NCBI GenBank assembly: GCA_047616645.1 | Contig: JBLHIH010000002.1 | Span: 1-64,000 of the forward strand | DNA from: JAHRVQ01 sp047616645 | GTDB taxonomy: Bacteria > Pseudomonadota > Gammaproteobacteria > Pseudomonadales > Azotimanducaceae | Direction of reading: 5' to 3' | DNA: 64,000 bases | In this document: one piece after another, positions 17,403 through 25,190 of the stretch | Position numbering within the stretch: position 1 is the stretch's first letter | Layout of the letters: the number at the start of each line of letters is the position of its first letter | Notes under the pieces: model-generated | The model's input: the letters and a program-made list of their open reading frames with translations, nothing else | The model's database searches: none | Told to the model about the DNA's origin: nothing | Program-made: the position numbers and the translations under genes

Positions 17403-18575
17403 ATGAATTTCATCGAAGAATTTATTCAAAAAGAGTCTTCTAGCGGTATATTGCTAATATTTACGACTATTCTTGCATTGCTTTTTAGCAATAGTTTTTT
17501 AGCACCATTATACGAATCTTTTTTGCACATTCCCGTAGAAATAAGAGTGGGATCATTGCAGATTAATAAGTCCCTCTATCATTGGGTTAATGATGGATTG
17601 ATGGCAATTTTCTTTTTGTTAATTGGTCTTGAAGTCAAAAGGGAAATACTAGAAGGGCACTTATCGTCTTACAGTCAAATTGCCCTACCTGGTTTTGCAG
17701 CCTTAGGCGGCATGGTAGTGCCCGCTGCAGTCTATTTATATTTTAACCAGAATGATGCAATTGCAAGAGACGGCTGGGCCATTACTACTGCTACAGATAT
17801 TGCTTTTGCCTTAGGTATTCTTTCCTTGTTGGGGAAAAGGGTACCGATCTCTTTAAAAATATTTTTGATGGCATTAGCCATAATCGATGACTTGGGGGCG
17901 ATTATTATTATCGCTATTTTTTACACGGCAGAATTATCCACTCTGTCTATTGTTATAGCGGTGCTGTCTTTGGTCGTGCTGATAGTGCTCAATTTTAAGG
18001 GAGTCGCTAAGAAAGCAGCCTACTTCATTGTGGGAACGGTATTGTGGATCAGTGTGCTTAAATCTGGCGTTCATGCGACTCTAGCAGGCGTCGCATTGGC
18101 TTTTACGATTCCACTGACGGCTTTAAATGAAAATGGCGATTCGCATTCGCCGTTAAAAGAAATCGAGCATAGTCTGCATTTTTGGGTTGCGTTTTTTATT
18201 CTGCCACTATTTGCCTTTGTGAATGCAGGTGTTGATGTACGAGAAATTTCATTGGCGCAAATGTCTGGTCCTGTACCAATGGGAATATTGTTAGGACTTT
18301 TTTTTGGCAAGCAAATTGGCGTGTTTGGATTTAGCTTTATAGCGATAAAATTGAACCTTGCGAAGCTTCCAGAAGATAGTAACTGGATGCAGCTTTATGG
18401 TGTTTCGATATTGACGGGAATTGGTTTTACGATGAGCCTATTTATTGTATCCCTTGCTTTTGAGGATGATAGTCTTTTTCAATTTACAGATAAGTTAGCA
18501 ATATTACTTGCATCATTCGCGTCTGGCTTGGCGGGATATCTGATTTTAAGGATGGCAGGCGGAAACGAAAAATAA
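17403..18575 (+). CDS. nhaA: Na+/H+ antiporter NhaA
   Basis: NhaA exchanges two protons for one sodium ion across the inner membrane. The 390-residue protein shows the family pattern of about twelve helices. It has the essential paired aspartates in ALAIIDDLGAIIIIA and the conserved GLEVKREILEGHLS near residues 75-90. It begins at ATG 17403. It fits a marine, sodium-exposed lifestyle. Confidence 0.96.
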   Translation: MNFIEEFIQKESSSGILLIFTTILALLFSNSFLAPLYESFLHIPVEIRVGSLQINKSLYHWVNDGLMAIFFLLIGLEVKREILEGHLSSYSQIALPGFAALGGMVVPAAVYLYFNQNDAIARDGWAITTATDIAFALGILSLLGKRVPISLKIFLMALAIIDDLGAIIIIAIFYTAELSTLSIVIAVLSLVVLIVLNFKGVAKKAAYFIVGTVLWISVLKSGVHATLAGVALAFTIPLTALNENGDSHSPLKEIEHSLHFWVAFFILPLFAFVNAGVDVREISLAQMSGPVPMGILLGLFFGKQIGVFGFSFIAIKLNLAKLPEDSNWMQLYGVSILTGIGFTMSLFIVSLAFEDDSLFQFTDKLAILLASFASGLAGYLILRMAGGNEK

Positions 18576-18586
18576 GGAAAATATCT

Positions 18587-18946
18587 ATGTTTAAGGGCGC
18601 TTGTCACTGCGGTACCGTCAGTTTTATTTTGGATGATCAGCCAGAAATTTTAACCGAATGTAATTGTTCTATCTGCCGTAGAATCGGTGCATTGTGGGCG
18701 CATTCTGACATAGCCAATATCACGATTGAAGCACCCCCTGAATCAACCATCGCCTATATACAAGGGGATAGGTTGCTAGCGATACATTCTTGCAAAACCT
18801 GTGGATGTACAACCCATTGGGAAAGCTTAGATGCTGATAAATCGCGCAATATGGCTGTTAATTGCCGAATGATCGAGCCCGCCGAAATCTCAAACCTAAA
18901 AATCCGACAATTTGATGGTGCAGATACGTGGACATATCTTGATTAG
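18587..18946 (+). CDS. GFA/CENP-V family zinc protein
   Basis: The protein has the zinc-binding cysteines of the GFA (glutathione-dependent formaldehyde-activating) family: CHCG at the N-terminus, CNCSICRR near residue 25 and CKTCGC near residue 66. Most members have no proven formaldehyde activity. The protein has 119 residues. It starts at ATG 18587, 11 bp after nhaA. A second GFA gene lies two genes downstream. Confidence 0.88.
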   Translation: MFKGACHCGTVSFILDDQPEILTECNCSICRRIGALWAHSDIANITIEAPPESTIAYIQGDRLLAIHSCKTCGCTTHWESLDADKSRNMAVNCRMIEPAEISNLKIRQFDGADTWTYLD

Positions 18947-18970
18947 GAACGTTAAACCGAAGGATACGCC

Positions 18971-19360
18971 ATGGATATGAAGGTAATTCAAGCGTTGCTC
19001 GATTTAGTAAAAAGTAAGCACTTAATCGATGAAGAAAATACTTGGTCAGAAGGTAGTGCGACCTATTTTGATGAACTCAAAAAAGAATTGGACGAGGTTG
19101 AAGAAGAGCTTATTTTAGATCGATCCTGTTATCTAGAAGATGAACTGGGTGATGTATTTTGGGACTATCTACATTTGCTCCACAATCTTGATCAAGAAGG
19201 AAAGATAAAGCTCGAAAAAGTCTTTGAGAGAGCTTTGCAGAAGTTTAGTGAGCGCCTTGGTGGGATCAATAATGGATCGTCTTGGGATAATATAAAGCAA
19301 GAACAAAAAAAACGGCTAGCGACAGAATATCAACAAATCCTTCCAGGTGGCGAAAATTGA
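18971..19360 (+). CDS. MazG-type nucleotide pyrophosphohydrolase
   Basis: This 129-residue all-helical protein has the MazG signature ELKKELDEVEEEL followed by LEDELGDVFWDYL, the ExxE...ExxD magnesium site. It should hydrolyse (d)NTPs to monophosphates. It is a single-domain form, half the size of E. coli MazG. Its stop overlaps the following GFA gene start as TTGA, which implies coupled translation. Confidence 0.85.
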   Translation: MDMKVIQALLDLVKSKHLIDEENTWSEGSATYFDELKKELDEVEEELILDRSCYLEDELGDVFWDYLHLLHNLDQEGKIKLEKVFERALQKFSERLGGINNGSSWDNIKQEQKKRLATEYQQILPGGEN

Positions 19361-19707
19361 AACAAAGTTATAAGGGATCATGTCATTGTGGTCATGTGAA
19401 ATTTGAAGTTCGATTGGTTCTAGATCATCTACGTGTTTGTGATTGTTCGATTTGTCACAAAAGAGGTGCGCTTAACTATCGTGTAGAAGACGCGGATCTA
19501 GATATTCTGACGCCACTAGAAAACATGAGTCTTTACCAGTGGCATACCAATACAGCAAAAGACTATTTTTGTCCAAACTGTGGAATACTGCCGTTTCGAC
19601 GGCCAAGAACAGCGACTCATTTATGGACGGTAAACCTGCGTTGTCTGGATGATGTCGATATTTCTAATATCCCAATTCAGCCGGTTTTTGGCAGCAAGTT
19701 GGATTAG
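19357..19707 (+). CDS. GFA/CENP-V family zinc protein
   Basis: Second GFA protein in this cluster, 116 residues. Cysteine sets CHCGH, CDCSICHK and CPNCG match the family zinc sites. It starts at TTG 19357 within the stop codon of mazG. It differs clearly from the first GFA copy (18587-18946), so it is not a recent duplicate. It converges on the ABC-F gene. Confidence 0.85.
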   Translation: MKQSYKGSCHCGHVKFEVRLVLDHLRVCDCSICHKRGALNYRVEDADLDILTPLENMSLYQWHTNTAKDYFCPNCGILPFRRPRTATHLWTVNLRCLDDVDISNIPIQPVFGSKLD

Positions 19708-19716
19708 ATTGTTTGT

Positions 19717-21582
19717 TTAGGCATTCGCTTCAAGTAAATCAGTTTTGCTAAGCCATTCTTCTTCGAGTATGGCAATTTCGTCCTTTAGGCTCATTTGATC
19801 TCGTATTAGATTTTGCAAGTTATCTTCATTGTCTTTTTCGTAGATGGTGTTTTTAGCAAGGGCTAGATCAACCTCTCCTAGTTTTCGATGTAGTCTTTCT
19901 AGACTTTTTTCTAGGGAAAGTATCTTGGTTTTGAGTTGCCTTGATGCCTTGTGATCTGGCTTCGGCTTCTTTTGTTTCTTCTGGGTATCCAATGTTGGAC
20001 TGGGTGTTGAGGTTGTCTGTTCGCCAAAAAGGCGCTTCCTGTAGTCTTCAAGATCTCCTTCAAATTGATGGAGTTTTCCATCTTCGATGAGCAAAAAGGA
20101 ATCAACTGTGTTTGCTAACAAATGGCGATCGTGAGAGATCACCAGTATTGCGCCATTAAACTCCTGTAGAGCGACAGTGAGTGCCTGACGCATATCCATA
20201 TCAAGGTGGTTAGTGGGTTCGTCCAATAGCAGGATATTAGGTTTAGCAAAGGCAACTATCGCCAAAGCTAATCGTGTTTTTTCACCACCTGAAAAAGTCC
20301 GAATGGGTTCGTGAACCTTGTCGCCGCGAAAATCAAAACCGCCTAGATAATTTCTTATTTCTTGTTCACGTAATTTCCCGTCTAGACGATGCATCAAAGT
20401 AAAGCTTGATGCGTCCAGATCCAAGTCATCAACTTGGTGCTGGGAGAAATAACCGAGGACGAGGTTTGCCCCCTCATGGCGTTCACCGGATAGCAGCTTT
20501 ATTTCATTGCAAAGGGATTTAACGAGTGTGGATTTACCTGCACCATTGTGACCCAGCAAACCGATTCGATCTCCAGGGTGAAGGCTAAGTCTCACGTTAC
20601 CAACAACTTCATCCTCATAACCTAGGCTGGCCTGGTCTAGGGAGAGCAAAGGGTCGGAGGTTTTTTCTGATTGAGGAATTTTAAAATAGAAGGGCGAGTC
20701 AATGTGAGCAGGCGCAATTAATTCCATTCTTTCAAGTGCTTTAATTCGACTTTGTGCTTGTCGTGCCTTTGTGGCTTGTGCCCTAAAGCGCCGCACGAAG
20801 TCTTGCATGTGTTTGACTTCTCTTTGTTGCTTTTCAAAATTACTTTGTTGTTCGGCAAGACGTGCAGCTTTAATGAGTTCGAATTGGCTATAGTTGCCGG
20901 TAAATAGTTCAACCCGTTTATTATGCAGATAAGCGATACTATCAACGGTTTCGTCTAAAAACTCCCTGTCATGAGAGATCACTAAAAGGGAGCCTTGGTA
21001 ATGTTTAATCCAATTAACAAGCCAAAGTATGGTGTCCAAATCAAGGTGGTTGGTAGGCTCATCTAATAACATTAGGTCCGAAGGCGTCATCAGTGTTTTA
21101 GCGAGATTGAGTCGAATGCGCCAGCCGCCGGAAAATTCGTTAGTAGAATTTCCAAACTCTCCTTGGTCGAACCCTAAACCAGCCAGTAGTTGTTCGGCTC
21201 TAGATTTAGCCGTATAGCCATCGATGGCATCCATTCTTTCGTGTAAATGCCCAATATCATCATAGTTCCCACTTTTGTCGGCGGCGTCTAATTTACTTTG
21301 TATTTCAAACCATTCGGTATCGCCACTTAGCACATAGTTAAGTGCGGATTGATCGCTTGCTTCAACCTCTTGTTCCAAATGTGCTATTCGCAGATTGTTC
21401 GGAAATTCTAATTCGCCGTGATCCGAGTCCAGTTCACCGATGACCATCTTGAATAGGCTGGTTTTACCCGCGCCGTTGGCGCCAATAAGCCCGGCTTTAC
21501 GTCCTTTGTGGATAGTAAATGTGACATCTTCAAACAGCAGTTCGGTACCGCGTCGAAGAGCGACTTGAGTGAAAGACAACAT
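19717..21582 (-). CDS. ABC-F ATPase (YheS-like)
   Basis: The protein has two ABC ATPase domains and no membrane segment, as in ribosome-associated ABC-F factors. Domain 1: GANGAGKTSLF, FSGGWRIRLNLA, LMLLDEPTNHLDLD. Domain 2: GHNGAGKSTLV, FSGGEKTRLALA, ILLLDEPTNHLDMD. Between them is the linker rich in Arg and Lys (QDFVRRFRAQATKARQAQSRIKAL), which reaches into the ribosome E site. A C-terminal coiled coil of about 80 residues follows a proline/lysine-rich stretch. ATG 21582 (MLSFTQVALRRG) is preferred over an upstream TTG. The architecture fits YheS. Confidence 0.92.
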   Translation of the reverse strand: MLSFTQVALRRGTELLFEDVTFTIHKGRKAGLIGANGAGKTSLFKMVIGELDSDHGELEFPNNLRIAHLEQEVEASDQSALNYVLSGDTEWFEIQSKLDAADKSGNYDDIGHLHERMDAIDGYTAKSRAEQLLAGLGFDQGEFGNSTNEFSGGWRIRLNLAKTLMTPSDLMLLDEPTNHLDLDTILWLVNWIKHYQGSLLVISHDREFLDETVDSIAYLHNKRVELFTGNYSQFELIKAARLAEQQSNFEKQQREVKHMQDFVRRFRAQATKARQAQSRIKALERMELIAPAHIDSPFYFKIPQSEKTSDPLLSLDQASLGYEDEVVGNVRLSLHPGDRIGLLGHNGAGKSTLVKSLCNEIKLLSGERHEGANLVLGYFSQHQVDDLDLDASSFTLMHRLDGKLREQEIRNYLGGFDFRGDKVHEPIRTFSGGEKTRLALAIVAFAKPNILLLDEPTNHLDMDMRQALTVALQEFNGAILVISHDRHLLANTVDSFLLIEDGKLHQFEGDLEDYRKRLFGEQTTSTPSPTLDTQKKQKKPKPDHKASRQLKTKILSLEKSLERLHRKLGEVDLALAKNTIYEKDNEDNLQNLIRDQMSLKDEIAILEEEWLSKTDLLEANA

Positions 21583-21732
21583 GAAAGTAAAATTCAAATA
21601 GAAGAATAGATATTATATCAGCTCTCAGTCATGAGAGTTTGGTGCTGAGAGCTTGGTGGCTGGATTAGACACTAAAAACGTGTCGACTGATTGTATTCCA
21701 CGCGTGTTATTTGTGGGGGAGTCTTGGGTGTT

Positions 21733-22228
21733 ATGGCGTTAAAAATGTTGGTTCTTCTGTGAATCGCCGCCTTTGTGGGTATGTTTTTTATCGATGGCCA
21801 AACGGTAAACCTGTTATGACGGTGGACGATTTTATCCCAACCGTGCCTAGTTCGCTGGATGAGTTGACACCATCGGCTGCAGATACTGTGCTTTCTGGAC
21901 CGACAAAAGTGTATAAGTGGAAAGATGAAAATGGCATATGGCAGCTTTCTAATAGGGAAGAAGACGGACAAGGCGCTGCAGGAAATGCCGTTGAGACCAT
22001 GGAATTAGATGGTGATATTAATATATGCCCCCTGTCGATATTCCCCCGCCTAGGCAAAGAGTCGCTGAAAAAGTGGCTAAAAAGTCTAACTTGTCATCTC
22101 TGCCTAGCGGTTTAACCACAGTATCTCCTGAGAAAATCGGTGAGATGATGGATACCGTCAATAACCTCCAAGATACCGTAGACCAACGAAAACTTGCGTT
22201 AGATAAGCTAACTGGTGGAAATAACTAG
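21733..22228 (+). pseudogene. DUF4124-type protein, broken
   Basis: From ATG 21733 the frame reads MALKMLVLL, then TGA (21760-21762) where a Trp would suit the helix, then IAAFVGMFFIDGQT. A one-base loss near 21805 moves the coding frame to GKPVMTVDDFIPT and VYKWKDENGIWQLSN, the DUF4124 core. A second shift near 22022 leads to PPVDIPPPRQRVAEKV and a coiled-coil end at 22228. An N-terminal membrane helix plus DUF4124 is a common small envelope protein of unknown role. Three lesions make it a pseudogene, unless sequence quality is poor. Confidence 0.75.
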
Positions 22229-22249
22229 CAGTGTTTTTCGATTGTGTAG

Positions 22250-23272
22250 TTAGTCAAATACATAGCTCATACCGTCCGATGCGATGACGCGGTATTGCTG
22301 CTTACTTTGATTGTTGTCCGCAACCTTATCCTTTACGAAACTAAGGGCGACAATAGCGGCTCTGTGCCAGGGTCCTTCATATGGAATTTTCCAGCGTGTT
22401 TTTTCGCTTTGTTCGGCAATGTCCCAAAGAATTACCTTTTCCCTAGAGGTCCCTAATAGCAGTTGATTTGAATTGACATCAAAACGTGCACTTATAATGC
22501 CTGGGTTTTTCGTAAATAAGACGGAGATGTTTTCACCGGTTTGCGTATTCCAAATCGATACGGGACCTTGGTAAGCTGCGGTTAAGGCATATTTTCCGTC
22601 TTGAGATAGTCGGACAAATTCAACCTGAGTTTGGTGTGCCCACGCATGAATTTCAGCACCGTTATCTAGTGACCAATATCGCGCCACTCCATCATGTGAT
22701 CCTGTTAGGGCGAATTTGGCTTTATCATCCATTGAAACGCTACTAACGACAGCGCTGTGCTGTAAGCTTCCTATCACTTCTCCATTTATAATATCGAAAA
22801 CCAGGGCGGTATTGTTATCCTGTCCGATGAGTACGTATTGTTTTGCCATATCTAATGAAGTCGTTCGGGATGGATTATTCCAGAAGCGAACCGATTGTCC
22901 GTTTGATACCTTCCATAGTGCAATAGTGTGATCTTCACTGGTTGCAAAAAATTGACCATCTTCAGAAAAAACAGCGGATCTAATTGCTGATGGTTCCTCG
23001 ATATTGTAGTTCCAATTGAATAGTCTTTCGTGATCGCTCATTTGCCAGAGGCTGCCGCCATCATTAAATGAGCCGATAAAACTAAGGGTGCCATCTTCGG
23101 ATATGTCCGCCGAGATTATCCCTCGATTAGCTAATCTTACACCCTGCTCTGAAGGTACGGTTTCTGCGCAAGCAGTTAAAATTGAAATGAGTAGGATTAG
23201 CCAGAGAAACTTTGTTCCAAGGCTATTGTTAATCGATTTCCAACAAAACAGCTTACTGAAGGACAGCAGCAT
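22250..23272 (-). CDS. WD40-repeat lipoprotein
   Basis: The 340-residue protein has a signal helix and a lipobox ending ISILTAC (Cys about residue 35), followed by about six or seven WD-type blades (for example HTIALWKVSNGQSV, GVARYWSLDNGAEI, GPVSIWNTQTGENI and KVILWDIAEQ). It is a predicted envelope-anchored beta-propeller, probably a scaffold for protein contacts. Partners are unknown. It lies between the DUF4124 relic and dsbB. Confidence 0.85.
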   Translation of the reverse strand: MLLSFSKLFCWKSINNSLGTKFLWLILLISILTACAETVPSEQGVRLANRGIISADISEDGTLSFIGSFNDGGSLWQMSDHERLFNWNYNIEEPSAIRSAVFSEDGQFFATSEDHTIALWKVSNGQSVRFWNNPSRTTSLDMAKQYVLIGQDNNTALVFDIINGEVIGSLQHSAVVSSVSMDDKAKFALTGSHDGVARYWSLDNGAEIHAWAHQTQVEFVRLSQDGKYALTAAYQGPVSIWNTQTGENISVLFTKNPGIISARFDVNSNQLLLGTSREKVILWDIAEQSEKTRWKIPYEGPWHRAAIVALSFVKDKVADNNQSKQQYRVIASDGMSYVFD

Positions 23273-23540
23273 TTGAATGATGGACGTATTCGATTAATTG
23301 ATCTTCAAGTTCGAAGCGGTCGGTGAGTGACTCACCTAAGTATGAAAGCTCAGACCTTCCTTGTCTTATAGATTACACACTTGTTGGAAGCTGTGTTAAT
23401 ACATCCATTAAGGAAATAAAAAATTTCCCTCTTAAAAAAGACTAGTTCAAGAATTGAGATTCGGCAAGTAACGCGTGCTTCGAGTTTAGGAATAGGTTTC
23501 TTGAGAAGCTTTGGTATGCCCATGCTACTGATGTTGAAGG

Positions 23541-24041
23541 TTAGTTTTTTGGACGGGTAATTTGAAAAGCACCGATGCAAACAAGCGCAATAAATCCAAT
23601 CAATGTCCAACCAGGAATGCTTAAGCCGAGGAAGCGCCAAGCAACTTCGGCACAACTACCATCTCCCGTTAGTACCATATTAACCACTTCTGTTAAGGGG
23701 AATACATCCATTAGATAATCTAAGCTAGCACCACATGCCGGCACTTGATCTGCGGGAAGACTTTGTAACCACAATTGACGGATGGATATTGCAGCGCCAG
23801 TGACAGCAGTCAATATCATTAAACCACCATAAATTTTAATGCCCAATTCCTTAGGGCCATGTATGGCTGCAAGGAGTGCAACAATACCGGTCGCGAGCAC
23901 CATCACTCTTTGGAAGATACAAAGTGGGCAAGGATCGAGAGACATCATATGTTCCATGTAAAGCGCAACACCCAATAGACCAAGGCAACCAAGAAATACG
24001 AGGGAGAAGATCACACGTGAATTGGGCATCATTTGTAGCAT
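23541..24041 (-). CDS. dsbB: Disulfide bond formation protein DsbB
   Basis: DsbB reoxidises periplasmic DsbA and passes electrons to quinones. The protein has four membrane helices and the two essential cysteine pairs: DPCPLC (Cys38 and Cys41) in the first periplasmic loop, and VPACGAS with GDGSCAEV in the second. It is about 166 residues from ATG 24041; ATG 24032 or 24029 are alternatives, while the TTG at 24062 is unlikely. The 260 bases between it and the WD40 gene hold no gene that I can see. Confidence 0.93.
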   Translation of the reverse strand: MLQMMPNSRVIFSLVFLGCLGLLGVALYMEHMMSLDPCPLCIFQRVMVLATGIVALLAAIHGPKELGIKIYGGLMILTAVTGAAISIRQLWLQSLPADQVPACGASLDYLMDVFPLTEVVNMVLTGDGSCAEVAWRFLGLSIPGWTLIGFIALVCIGAFQITRPKN

Positions 24042-24128
24042 AGAAAAAATCGTCTTAATCAAAAGTAGTGAAGTGGTCTATTATGTATTAAATAGAACTA
24101 AAAAGTGTAGAAAGGCAGCGGCAAATCG

Positions 24129-24551
24129 ATGATAAATCAGCTCAACAATAATGTATTTCTCATATGGACATTCATTGTACTATTGATCTTGTCACCCAAT
24201 GTAATGGCGGAGGATGAGGCGAGGGCTGCTGTTTATGTGAAGTTGACGAAGGGTATGGCTGTTAATTATGGGCAGCCTAGTTTAAGCCGTCTCAAATACA
24301 TGAAAATTGCGGTTCAAGTACGTTTGCAAAATGTGGTGGAGGCTGAGGCTATTGAACATCACTTGCCTGCTTTGCTCGATTCCTTAATTACACTCTTTTC
24401 ATCTAGCGAGGAAAGCCTTGTTAATAGCACAGGTGGTCGGGAGGAGATTCGAAAGAGGGCGCTAGAGACCGTTCAGCGGGTAATGAAAAGAGAAGAAGGA
24501 CAAAGCATCGTCCAGGATTTATTATTTGGGTCTTTCATAATTCAGAGATAG
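24129..24551 (+). CDS. FliL-like exported protein
   Basis: The 140-residue protein has an N-terminal hydrophobic segment ending at NVMA. Its body resembles the periplasmic domain of FliL: VYVKLTKGMAVNYG, LKYMKIAVQVRL, EAIEHHLPALLDSLITLFSS and IVQDLLFGSFIIQ. FliL associates with the flagellar stator. No flagellar gene is present nearby, so this is a stand-alone paralogue of unclear role. It converges on acpH. Confidence 0.8.
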   Translation: MINQLNNNVFLIWTFIVLLILSPNVMAEDEARAAVYVKLTKGMAVNYGQPSLSRLKYMKIAVQVRLQNVVEAEAIEHHLPALLDSLITLFSSSEESLVNSTGGREEIRKRALETVQRVMKREEGQSIVQDLLFGSFIIQR

Positions 24552-24588
24552 TTAGTTCAGAGGTAGATAGTGCAGAAAAACATCCCAT

Positions 24589-25173
24589 TTAATCAATTTC
24601 TTCGATCAGCCAAGTTTTTGTGAAACTAAGCACACTTGGCATAAACAATTCAAAATCTAGCGCCAGGTCTTCTTTAATGTCTTCAAAATCACCAAAGGCT
24701 CTGTCGAGGGGATTGTCTCGCTTTAAGCGCGCCGAAATACTCACAAGTGCACGACTAACAAATGCTGTTTCATCATAGGATTCAAGTACCTTATGTTCTT
24801 GATATCTGCTTATAGTATTTCTTGCGTTGATAGGCAGTTCCGCCTTCAACACGGTTTGGTAACAAAAAGATGCGAATTCGTGCAAGGGTATCTCGTTATA
24901 GGTCGACCAATTACGCGCAAGGAAATGATCATAAGCGATGTCACAGATGATGGGTGCATAACGACGAAATTCTTTTGTGAATCTTTGATGACTCTGTTTA
25001 ACAACGGGGTGATGATCAGTGAATGCGTCAATAGACCGATGCAGTCGTAGGCCAGATAATATTTTACCTTCGTATTGTCCAACTAATCGACCTTTAACAA
25101 AATCTCCAAGGAAGCCGCCGACCATTAATTCTGAATCAGAGGATGCTAAAAGAAAGTGTGCGAGATGATTCAA
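24589..25173 (-). CDS. acpH: Acyl carrier protein phosphodiesterase
   Basis: AcpH removes the phosphopantetheine arm from holo-ACP. It is a DUF479/HD-like helical protein with the family start MNHLAHFLLA, the metal-site sequences GFLGDFVKG and LHRSIDAFTDHHP, and DIAYDHFLARNW. At 194 residues it is normal length. It lies 17 bp downstream of gshA on the same strand and is probably co-transcribed. Confidence 0.92.
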   Translation of the reverse strand: MNHLAHFLLASSDSELMVGGFLGDFVKGRLVGQYEGKILSGLRLHRSIDAFTDHHPVVKQSHQRFTKEFRRYAPIICDIAYDHFLARNWSTYNEIPLHEFASFCYQTVLKAELPINARNTISRYQEHKVLESYDETAFVSRALVSISARLKRDNPLDRAFGDFEDIKEDLALDFELFMPSVLSFTKTWLIEEID

Positions 25174-25190
25174 TGTTTAAGTTCCGAAAA

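Noticed and set aside
23400..23430. Hairpin GGAAAT-AAAAA-ATTTCC after dsbB as a terminator
   Set aside because: The stem is only six A/T-rich pairs with no proper T-run on the dsbB strand.
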